Source: Lingula anatina (lineage: Eukaryota > Brachiopoda > Lingulata > Lingulida > Lingulidae). Taken from it: a stretch of DNA of 64,000 nucleotides. Shown one piece after another: positions 1 to 11,724 of the stretch. The stretch lies in NCBI RefSeq assembly GCF_001039355.2, contig NW_019776124.1, positions 248,001-312,000 on the forward strand, in the 5' to 3' direction. Position 1 is the stretch's first letter; the number at the start of each line of letters is the position of its first letter. A program made the translations under genes and the position numbers. The notes under the pieces are model-generated. The model was given only the letters and a program-made list of their open reading frames with translations. It searched no databases and had not been told where the DNA came from.

Positions 1-59
1 ATGTGTGCACAGTGTGTAAATGCCTGAGCGCGCATGCATGATTTTTTCCAACATCTCAC

Positions 60-3038
60 CTTGCACTGTATTTATCAAAGTCCTCCTTGTCTACATCCAG
101 TCCTTCAACCACATCCACACTAACATAGGTGTGGAGTAGGGCAGGCCCTAGGTGATGTTGTACTGCCTCACACGCACACACCATTAACGCCATCTCTGAC
201 ATCACTTCATTGCCCCATCCTACAGATCTAGCCAGTAAACATAATAATTACGTTAAAAACCTGAATATTTCATCACCAAAAAATTAATAAAAATTTTTTT
301 AATGTGTGAATCCAACATGGCAATATTAGGTGACAAACATAGATAAATGAAATTTAGGAATATCTGTGTGATCACATTTATTAAACAAGTGAACCTTGTA
401 AGTGGTTCTACAATTGCCTGTCAAGGTACACCCTTCCTAAATGCCACTAAAATATGCTACACTGACACAAACTCTGTCACATTGTCAAGGAAGAACCCCC
501 AATATGTCGCTTCACTCATTTTAACAAAATACCTATACCTGCTTCCCCTGTTAGAAGTCTGCATAAAGGCTGCCAGCGCACTCACTATCTTACTGGCTGG
601 AATGGGGCCAGGAACAAGATCGGGTCTTTGTAACAGGTTCACACAGCAGTCCACAAATGGTGCCAGCTAAAACAAGAAATTAAAGACATTTTTCACAGAT
701 AAAGGACTATCATTATGAATTTTGAACATTGCTACATAGGTAATGAAGGGTTATAACACGAACCATAAGTGTACATTTTGAAAAACAATTTCATTCGTTC
801 TAAGGTTCATAATTCAAGCAAGAGATAAGCAACTGTCTTATCAATTTAAACATATCAATTTTTTTCTCTTATATCAAAGACAGAATTTATCAATATTTTT
901 CATTTGGTTGGTTATTACTGTCATTGGTAAAGAGAAAAATATTACAGTATGAAAGCAATGTCAATTTTCAATTAGGCCAATATTTATATACAAACATGTC
1001 AAAGTTCTTTGTACACAAAAAAATGATGCCTGCAATACGAAAAATTCATCAGGTAGACAAAGACAGAACTACTCATAGTTATATACTGTAGACCTCATGT
1101 GCAGTGAAGTCATTGCTCCTGTACCCTACTATAAATACCTGCAGTCCTATGAGAACTTTGGGTTTCAGCACTACAACTTGTCTGGCCACAAAAGAGAACC
1201 ATATGGCCATGTCCTTCACTATGTACTCAGGGAGCTGAGCAAACACCCGTTTTTCCAGCATGGTAACTTCTGCTTTATTTCCCTTTGGAAAAAAGAGATA
1301 TTGAAAGAATTAATGTAGAACAGCGAGTAAAGAAAATAAATCAATCTCAATAGATTCAAATGCAGAGTAGAGCAGTATATTCTAATCTGAGGAGGATTAA
1401 GATTTCTTTGGTCAATGAAAAAGACTCTCTTTCACCTTCTCTCTACACCTTTGTAGCAACAGGTCCAGCCACATTGCCTGAGTTATGTAGAATTCGGAAG
1501 TTTTCCTTATGAATTCTGGGTCCATAATGCAAGAGTCCCATCGCCAGCAATACACCTAAAATTGTATAAAAAAGTGATGTGGAAAACTTTGTTATTTCAT
1601 GAAATTATACAAGAAGGATATGGGTGTGGCAGTGTGGAAGACAGTTTGAAAATATTCAATATTCACTACAATAATGTTTGCAAAGGTAAGTATGTATGAT
1701 ATTATATATCCCAATCTTTCTTTGGTTATACCTGATAAAGGTATGCTAACTGCTATAAATTGATTAAAATTTAGTTGCATACTCTATCATTTCAAAATTT
1801 AACTGAATCTAAGAATTAAAAGTAACTGATAACACATGGTTTACAAGCTTGTATGTTCAATATCATTTACTTACTGCTTCTTGTGCTTGAAGTTGTTCTT
1901 CCAAAGGTGTCCCTTGTTTGGCAGCTCTAGCTCTCTGAATCTGACTGTAAGAATAAAGAATGGAGAAATGCTTTAACAGCATATACAGCAAGACGTGTGC
2001 CTCAAAACTCAGTCATTGCTAATTTTAGTAATAAATGCAAAGTTCCTCTCATTAACATTTTCATAAATTTTGAAAAAATCTTATTTCTTAAAACTGACTC
2101 CAGAACTCGCTTAAGTTTTGATATTTAGAGCACAAAAAGAGGAATATAATTCTTACCACAAAATACACTAGACAAAAAGTGTTGAAACATGAAAATAACA
2201 TACTGAAGATGCTCACCCTAAAAGTTTGATGAAATGTGTTAGAGATGGTAGACTTCCAATGTTCATTGCTCTTTGGGTCAAATGGAAAACTTCCGTCATA
2301 AAGTTAAATTGTTCTTCACTACTCTCACTTTTATTCTTGGTGTCATCATCATCCAGAGTTTTCTCAGAAACTATTTTTTCAGAAAAAGAATGACATCATG
2401 ATGAATTAATATGACAACTTATCACCATGACTATCAAAACAGTTTTCAAATTTAAATAATTTATTTGATAACTAACTGACTCATTTCAGGGTTATCATCT
2501 GATACTGTATCAACAATTTTCCCATGAACATATCAAGGTGTGTACTTTTTAAACACCTAGATTTATAAGGCAGGTTATGATACTCAAAAAATTCCTAATA
2601 ACTTGCTACACTACTTTTTCTTATGGAGAAAGTTCCATAGCAAATACCCCAGGGCTGTAGTTATTATAACTATTATAGGACATTGAGAATTAATTTTCCC
2701 TATTTTTCTGTTTGGTCCACTCACCTATTTGACCTCCAGCCAAGCAGGTCTCATAATCATAGTTTAATAAGCATGCAGCAGAGTGCGAGTAGCTGGAATC
2801 AATTTTTTCCAGCTTGGATATGTCTTTGAAAAATGGCACACAGAACTCTAAAAGGACTGCACAGAGATTCTGCATAAAGCCTAAAAAAGTAGCAAAGATA
2901 CAGATACATTTTTTATTATTTCAGCGAAAAAAATCCTGACAAAAAAATGACAGTGTGAAAAGGAGTTCATACTTTATAACATACAACAAAACTACTAAGT
3001 ATGTGAATATATTTAGAAAAAGTTGTTTTATGTTACAC

Positions 3039-3123
<85 letters not shown>

Positions 3124-5236
3124 GTGTGTGTGAGTGAGTGTGCATGCATGAGTGCATGTGTGTCTGTGTGTTATATGTGACAATGCATTAGATATGACAG
3201 TGTATGGCCAATTGCAGTAGTTGTGGCAATGTGTTGATGGTGCCAGTATAGTGTAAAAGACAGTTTGCTGGTTGTGACAATACACTGTGTATATATACCA
3301 TCAGTACAGCTGGCAGAACCATCTGTGTTATCTTGGTAAGGATTTGAAGAGAGACGCATCTCATTCATGTTTATCACTGTGGCTATCCACTCCAGTGCTA
3401 CATTACGACAGCTCTTCATCATCTTCTTCAATCCACAGTAAACTGCACTTTGGCATTTGTAGAGGACAGCTTGAATGTTGCTCTGTATAATAAACAAAGC
3501 ATTCAAGTGTAGGCTCAACTACTTAAGTCTAAGTCTATTAAATTTATTGTTATTTAAATCTCCTCCAGAATTGAATCAATTTTAAGAAGTATTCTGTTCA
3601 TTTAATTGTTCCATCCAACTTTTACTAACAAGGAAATGTTATCTTCATAGAATTTACCTGAATGAAACTCATAAATTACACTAAAACATAAAATGTATAT
3701 ATATCTTACGAAAATCCTCAGAAGAGAAATGTGAATCTCAAACTTAATCCTTCACAAAATTTCCAAAAAAATTCTAAGAAAATTCCTGAGTACCTGTACT
3801 CTTTGTATATCATCTGCAAAAGGTTTTGGAAATCTAGGCAAACTGGTGAACATCTGGGCCTGAACTGCCTTCAGATTTAATCCATCTTTCACATCAGTTG
3901 GAATTATGCTCACTGATAGCAGTGGACCAAATACAGACTCCCTCTCAAAGTAGGCTCCCTAGTACAGAGTCAGCACATGTTAGATCATGTGAAGTATAAT
4001 GAACCATATAATTTTTAAATCACAAAATATTAAAAAAAAACTAATGAAATTATATATTTTTCTCTTGGTATAAATAATATACTTTTTGTCAAAAATCAAT
4101 TAATACAATAAATATCCTACTGTGTAATGTCCTTCTAATGAACCTCAACTGATACCTTTATCCAAACAAATATTTAATAAAAACATATAAACTATTATCA
4201 AAGTTTGTAAATAGCTTGTCTAATGAAACTCAACTGATACCTTTAGCCAAAGAAATACTTAATAAAAACATGTACACTATTATCAAAGTTTGTAAAAAGC
4301 TTGTCCTTACCAAATGTTCTTTGCCAGCCTTTATTTCTTCCTTTAGTCTAACACTCAATATTGGAACCAGCAGAGGCTACAAATTAGAATTAGATGTGAA
4401 AGTTTTGTTATTAACTCTGAAGATATCTTTATTCTTATATTTTACATTAACATACATATAACTGTAAACCAATTATTGCAAATACAGATTCATAATACAC
4501 ATCTTTTGTAAGAATCTTACCTGATTCATCAAGATCTCCACTCCATTTAGTAGAGCTGAATTTTGCAATATGGCTTCATCAAGCCTGAAAATACAGAGAC
4601 ACAATGTATCTGGATCATTGTAAGGTGTTTAAATCAGCAGTAATGACCATGACATCTATTAAAAATATCAAATCTTCATTAAAAAATAAAACTGTCAAGG
4701 ACCAGTGAGTATGGAAAAAATTTACATCAAAATACACCAAAACTAAAGTAACTTTGGTACATAACAACAAAAATTAAATCTCTTTTCAATTTCACCTGAA
4801 AAAAAAAATGGATTACATCAGAGAGCAACATTTCCTTGTAACTCAATCAATTAATATATTTTAAAAATTGTTTAAATGCAGTGTTTAAAATTAATGCATA
4901 AGTATGAATACCATACCTCTTGCTGTTTTTGATTTGCAGTCCACTGACTCTAAGCACCTGTATAATGGCCTTTCTTCCCTCTGGTGTCTGCACTGCCTGT
5001 GTTAAGATCAGTTCTAGTAGAGCTGGGGGCACTGCCACCCCACCACACCCAGACACCCCCTGCAGGAACTGTGTTATCACTGTGGAGATACTGTCACTTG
5101 TTGTTACATCAGACCAAAAGTCATCATCATCTGAAAAATCTGAAAGACAGAAAAAGAGCCATTCATATAAACTTCTTTTATGTAGATATCTTCATTTTTG
5201 TTCCCATAATACTATTTTTATTTGAAGAACATAAAA

Positions 5237-5291
<55 letters not shown>

Positions 5292-5624
5292 ATTTTTTTT
5301 TATCTAAAAAACGTACTAGGTGGCTGATAACATCTACAGTATACCAACACACAACTTACCAATTTCTAACTCCTTTAAAATAGCACAAGCTAGCCCTGTC
5401 TTCACTGCCTCCAGTATGAATTTTGCCAGGGATTCAGGTCTCTGAACCTCAAAACACCTGTCAAAGCATTGCACACAAAGCCCCACCTTGTCCCTGTGTT
5501 CACGTCTCACCCTCTTCTGGACCACCTCACAAACCACTGCACTAAGCTCAGCCTCTGAACTGGGGATGTTCTTTAAATACAGCTTTGAGAGACTTTTGGG
5601 GGTGCTTTTTTCGCCCTGCAGCTC
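60..5624 (-). CDS. E4 (Ufd2) core exons of the UBE4-like gene
   Basis: Thirteen exons encode a helical-repeat region that follows the order of the human UBE4B core. Examples: CVQCFDRCFEV at 5360-5624 falls where UBE4B has its ECFDR segment; GAYFERESVFGPLLSVS at 3794-3958 matches the 'GAFF...SVF...' block; VALEWIATVINMNEMR at 3299-3482 matches the conserved 'AALSYMAAVVNAN' block; CTDGFMQNL spans 3299/2880; FAQLPEYIVKDMAIW at 1139-1282 matches 'FAALPEFYVEDV'. The last visible exon (60-227) corresponds to the segment well upstream of the U-box. Visible similarity to vertebrate UBE4B is only moderate, lower than expected for a one-to-one invertebrate orthologue, so a divergent paralogue is likely. 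UBE4A is the alternative; the LSADEL...ARL motif upstream favours the UBE4B side. Confidence 0.75.
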
Positions 5625-8600
5625 CTAAATATGATTAAATGATGAAATATATGAAATATTGAATGACTGTATCAGTAAGTAAGAAACAAAAAAAGAAGTT
5701 TAAAGGGAAGGAAGGAATAGTATCACACAATATTCTATTAATATTCATGAAGGAAATTGATTTGAATCAAAGTTGAGCATATACTTGCAATTGAAGTCTG
5801 AGCATATCTTCTAAAATTAAATACAGGATTGCATTATTCTATAATGTAAATGACAAAGTGCATAACTGGAAAAAAGTGAATAGCATGCGATATTCATACC
5901 ACTGGAATGTCAAGGACATCAGACAGCAGTAGTGGAACCAGAGTTTCATTTGGCAGTTCTTTAACACTTTTACTTTCACTTATTTCTTCCGCTTTTTGTG
6001 CAATAGCTTTAGATTGTGTTTGTTTCTCAGGTGACTGTGACAGGAGACAGGTATGTTCTTCACTTTCAGGCTCTATTATAGTTTCTGACATGTCAGGACT
6101 GTTCCCCTGAGCTATGGGTGTGACAATTGTTTGAGCTGAGGAAACAGCATCCTGATTTTCTTTAGCAGTATCATCTGCTGACACTGAAGACACCATAAAA
6201 CCAGTGTCTGTTTTATCAGTTCCTGTATCTTGTTCATTTTTGGATAGGGTATGTGATAAATGCGACGTCAATTCTTGACCTGTAAAAGATGTAACCATAA
6301 TATCTGCATTTACACTTAAATCTTGAACATGCTCAAGAACATTTTGCTCATCTTCTAAGTGCCCCTGATGTAAATAATGCTGTTCTTCATTAACATCTTT
6401 TTTCTCTTGTTCCTGCAGTAATGGTTTGTTCAATTTTGAAAGTCGAGCATTTCTTAGCTCATCAGCTGATAGCACTATAAAGAAATAAAAGATTGGGTAT
6501 AAAGAATAGTTGCATCAAATTTTGCTAACTTATATTCACGTGCATCTATGCAGAGTGCAAGTGTGCATGAAGTTTTGTAATAGAAATATCTGATAGACTT
6601 GAAGAACGATATATTTCATTTTGGTGTGCCAGTAAAAAGAATGAGTGTACTATTACTAACCCCTCCCATGTTGCTGTTGCTTCTTTTGTTTGACTTTTGT
6701 TTTTGGTACTGCTAGAGCAGGACTCCTCACTGAACCAGTCATTTCTGCAGTGGAAATATCCTGCTGATCCTCTTTAGCAGTATGGGCATTTGTCACTGTG
6801 GATATTAGAGGTTCTGTTTCTGTTTTACCAACAACTGCGGCATCTTCACTGTCTGCTCGATCGTTGTCACAATCATCATAATTTTGTTTCAGTGCTGCTG
6901 GACTCTTATGTGATGACTCCTGGTTTTCATGTTTCCTCTTTCTCACATTTTTCTGTGAAATATCACTTTTTCCATCTTTCTGTGGTAATTGTGATGGCTC
7001 TTGAGGGGAAGACCTGGTCAATTTTGATAGTCGCGCATTTCTCAACTCTGCAGCTGACGGTGCTGTAAGAAGATAAAATCATGAGAAGTATTCAACTAAT
7101 ACATTTCTTTAAGTTTTTTTTTCTATTTTAATGAGGCACAAAAAAAATTCTGCTCTAAATAATGGAGCTTATTTAATTAATCATGATCTGAAACTACATG
7201 GTTGTTATCACCAGAATAATTCAATATCATCAGACATCCAGATGAAATATATAAAATATAATTTTGTACATATGTATTATCAAAAGGAACTTCTGATTAC
7301 TACAGATGAAATTATTAAGTTGTCCTACTTCCAGGTGGATTTGGTGTCTTTCTTTTCTTACCTCTCCCTAACTGTTCTTGTCTTTTCCGGGTCATTCCAT
7401 ACCCTATGGCTGCCAGCAAGAGCAAGAAGACCACAAGACCTACTTCACGAAAACCAAATTTCCATGGTGGAGTTTCAACCACTGGCACATGCCTGTCATC
7501 ATGTACTTGGCCTTTTCTACTTTCAACCACTTTCAGAAGAAGTTCCTTCAATTTCTACAAAATTAAATAGATTTCATAGATAATAAATGATTTTTAAATA
7601 ACTGATGTAAAGTTATTAAGGACGTATGTTAAAACAGATGTCTGGTAAATACCTCCTATCAGTAGGCATGCAAGACATCAGAATCCCTTAAGCTGAATGC
7701 AATTTAGTGAAAAACCTCTCAGAGATGGGTCAATACTGCTAGATCGATCTAGGTACACCGGAAAAGGGTCTAAGACTTGACCCAGATGCCCAGCTGAGTG
7801 ATTAGACCCCACCCCACAATATTATCCTCCTCTGCTCTTGAGCCACTGTTTAAGACTGGGTTCCCATCCCTATATCGATCTAACAGGATCGGTCCATCTC
7901 CACGGGGTCCCTCGATAAATTGCTTTCAGCCTAAGCGGATTCGACGTCTGGGATAGCCACTAAAGCGGCTAAACGATAGTTAATTACCCCCTATCAGCCT
8001 CAGCAGGTGTGACAGTCATTTAAGCTGCCCAAGTTAATTGCAATTAAGTGAGAATCCCCTCGGAGATAGTTCGATCCAAAGTCAGTACAATACTCTCTGG
8101 GAATGGTCTCTAAGAAGCCAGTGTGGGCAGGGTAGTTGCATAAGAGCAGACATGCTGATTGAGTGAGTTCCCACAGTGACCTATACTTTAATTTTGTATA
8201 CTATTTTAGATGTCCCTGATATCAGAGGGTAATCAAAAGGTTACAATGTCAATTGATAAATTGTAATTTAAATATATAAGAAAAATAGAGGACTTCTCGT
8301 ACAAAAATCATGAAATACCCTACAGAATATGACAAATGAAAGTTCTGTAGACCTTATCTAATGGGATCCATGTAGTTACATATAGAATCTGCGATTAAGG
8401 AGTTACATGGCTGCTTTACCCATGGAATGCGTGATGACACTAAAAATTTAGTTAAATGGGACTTANNNNNNNNNNNNNNNNNNNNNNNNNNNNNNNNNNN
8501 NNNNNNNNNNNNNNNNNNNNNNNNNNNNNNNNNNNNNNNNNNNNNNNNNNNNNNNNNNNNNNNNNNNNNNNNNNGTTTTGTAATAGAAATATCTGATAGA

Positions 8601-11600
8601 CTTGAAGAACGATATATTTCATTTTGGTGTGCCAGTAAAAAGAATGAGTGTACTATTACTAACCCCTCCCATGTTGCTGTTGCTTCTTTTGTTTGACTTT
8701 TGTTTTTGGTACTGCTAGAGCAGGACTCCTCACTGAACCAGTCATTTCTGCAGTGGAAATATCCTGCTGATCCTCTTTAGCAGTATGGGCATTTGTCACT
8801 GTGGATATTAGAGGTTCTGTTTCTGTTTTACCAACAACTGCGGCATCTTCACTGTCTGCTCGATCGTTGTCACAATCATCATAATTTTGTTTCAGTGCTG
8901 CTGGACTCTTATGTGATGACTCCTGGTTTTCATGTTTCCTCTTTCTCACATTTTTCTGTGAAATATCACTTTTTCCATCTTTCTGTGGTAATTGTGATGG
9001 CTCTTGAGGGGAAGACCTGGTCAATTTTGATAGTCGCGCATTTCTCAACTCTGCAGCTGACGGTGCTGTAAGAAGATAAAATCATGAGAAGTATTCAACT
9101 AATACATTTCTTTAAGTTTTTTTTTCTATTTTAATGAGGCACAAAAAAAATTCTGCTCTAAATAATGGAGCTTATTTAATTAATCATGATCTGAAACTAC
9201 ATGGTTGTTATCACCAGAATAATTCAATATCATCAGACATCCAGATGAAATATATAAAATATAATTTTGTACATATGTATTATCAAAAGGAACTTCTGAT
9301 TACTACAGATGAAATTATTAAGTTGTCCTACTTCCAGGTGGATTTGGTGTCTTTCTTTTCTTACCTCTCCCTAACTGTTCTTGTCTTTTCCGGGTCATTC
9401 CATACCCTATGGCTGCCAGCAAGAGCAAGAAGACCACAAGACCTACTTCACGAAAACCAAATTTCCATGGTGGAGTTTCAACCACTGGCACATGCCTGTC
9501 ATCATGTACTTGGCCTTTTCTACTTTCAACCACTTTCAGAAGAAGTTCCTTCAATTTCTACAAAATTAAATAGATTTCATAGATAATAAATGATTTTTAA
9601 ATAACTGATGTAAAGTTATTAAGGACGTATGTTAAAACAGATGTCTGGTAAATACCTCCTATCAGTAGGCATGCAAGACATCAGAATCCCTTAAGCTGAA
9701 TGCAATTTAGTGAAAAACCTCTCAGAGATGGGTCAATACTGCTAGATCGATCTAGGTACACCGGAAAAGGGTCTAAGACTTGATCCAGATGCCCAGCTGA
9801 GTGATTAGACCCCACCCCACAATATTATCCTCCTCTGCACTTGAGCCACTGTTTAAGACTGGGTTCCCATCCCTATATCGATCTAACAGGATCGGTCCAT
9901 CTCCACGGGGTCCCTCGATAAATTGCTTTCAGCCTAAGCGGATTCGACGTCTGGGATAGCCACTAAAGCGGCTAAACGATAGTTAATTACCCCCTATCAG
10001 CCTCAGCAGGTGTGACAGTCATTTAAGCTGCCCAAGTTAATTGCAATTAAGTGAGAATCCCCTCGGAGATAGTTCGATCCAAAGTTAGTACAATACTCTC
10101 TGGGAATGGTCTCTAAGAAGCCAGTGTGGGCAGGGTAGTTGCATAAGAGCAGACATGCTGATTGAGTGAGTTCCCACAGTGACCTATACTTTAATTTTGT
10201 ATACTATTTTAGATGTCCCTGATATCAGAGGGTAATTAAAAGGTTACAAAACAATGTCACTTGATAATTAATTGTAATTTAAATATATAAGAAAAATAGA
10301 GGACTTCTCGTACAAAAATCATGAAATACCCTACAGAATATGACAAATGAAAGTTCTGTAGACCTTATCTAATGGGATCCATGTAGTTACATATAGAATC
10401 TGCGATTAAGGAGTTACATGGCTGCTTTACCCATGGAATGCATGATGACACTAAAAATTTAGTTAAATGGGACTTAGATGGGATTTGTTAACTATAAGGG
10501 TGCTTGGGACCTTATGGTTCATGAGAAGTAATGTTTACATTAACTCTCAAACCTTAACAAACGCCAGTACAGAGCACTATTACATGTATACTTGTAACAC
10601 TAACAACTGCATACATGTATAAAGTTAACATTTTTAAAACAGAAATGGACATTGTTTATATACATTACCTCCTGTGATAGCCTTTCAGTAACATCCCAGA
10701 CAGCTTCATCACTTTCCTCCAGGCTAAAGTAGCCATCTCTATTTAGATCATGAACTATTTTTAAGTCACTTATCTCCTAAAAGAGAAAGAAGTGATTAGA
10801 ACATTTACTTTTACTGGCACTTTCTGGCAATGGTGCAAAAATTAAAATATAAGAAGAGAAAAGAAATGAAAAAATTAGGCAACAAAGTATATTAGGCTAT
10901 AGTTACTCATAATCATTTACTTAATTCTTTTAGGACCCTCATACATAGATATACCTGCACATCCACATTACTTGGTAACAGTAGTGGGTGATCATCTTTA
11001 AAAGTCTGTCAAAATATGCCTATGCATTGGATTTCAATGGGGGTGCTTTCATGTGAAAGGGGATAGATTTGTCTTATTACATGTACAACAAACAATTTCA
11101 TGTTTCCAAACATTGCTGTGTATTTAGAAATTTTTCATTCTTACCCAAAAATGACACTAAAACAGAGCTCAAATCTGGGACACAGACATACCAGGCCATT
11201 TTTCCAGCTTTACATTATGGAAAAGAATGCTCTCACAATAGTATTTTCATGTTTTTTGGTCATCTCAGGGATCATTTACGGCACACACACTAGAGAAAAC
11301 AAAAATTGCTCTTGGTCGCAAATTTTGATGAGGAAAACAGGTTGTTATGTGTTACTATCGTTTCCGTTTTCAACTTCAGTACAAAGTATTATCTCCCGAA
11401 GACATGAACTAAACAAATCATTTCGTTTCGGGATGTCCCACATTTAAGCATTGTTTTAGTGTCATTTTCAGCTAAGAATTAAAAAAGTTTAGAATAGTCA
11501 TAGCAATTTTTAGAAACACAAAATTATTTTTTTAATAATAAGACAAATCCATCCCCTTACATGAACGCAGCACCATTGTAATCCAACACATAAGAATATT

Positions 11601-11645
11601 TTGACAGTCTTTCAAAGATGTTGTTACCCAGTATCGTGGACGTGC

Positions 11646-11724
<79 letters not shown>

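Larger units (their letters stand above)
6572..10476. repeat. Haplotype overlap A/B (6572-8465 and 8575-10476)
   Basis: About 1.9 kb repeated with offset near 2003 and only scattered differences (for example cccagatg versus tccagatg near 7790/9793, and a small insertion near 10247). The copies flank the N gap. Contains the TM and first linker exons. Confidence 0.85.

Noticed and set aside
457-654. Independent small gene
   Set aside because: It is exon 539-666 of the UBE4-like gene read past its donor.
2921-3285. Frames across the GA/TG repeat
   Set aside because: Low-complexity translation of a microsatellite.
7131-7583. 150-codon forward frame (and its copy at 9134-9586)
   Set aside because: Antisense to the transmembrane exon, no recognisable domain, duplicated only because the allele is duplicated.
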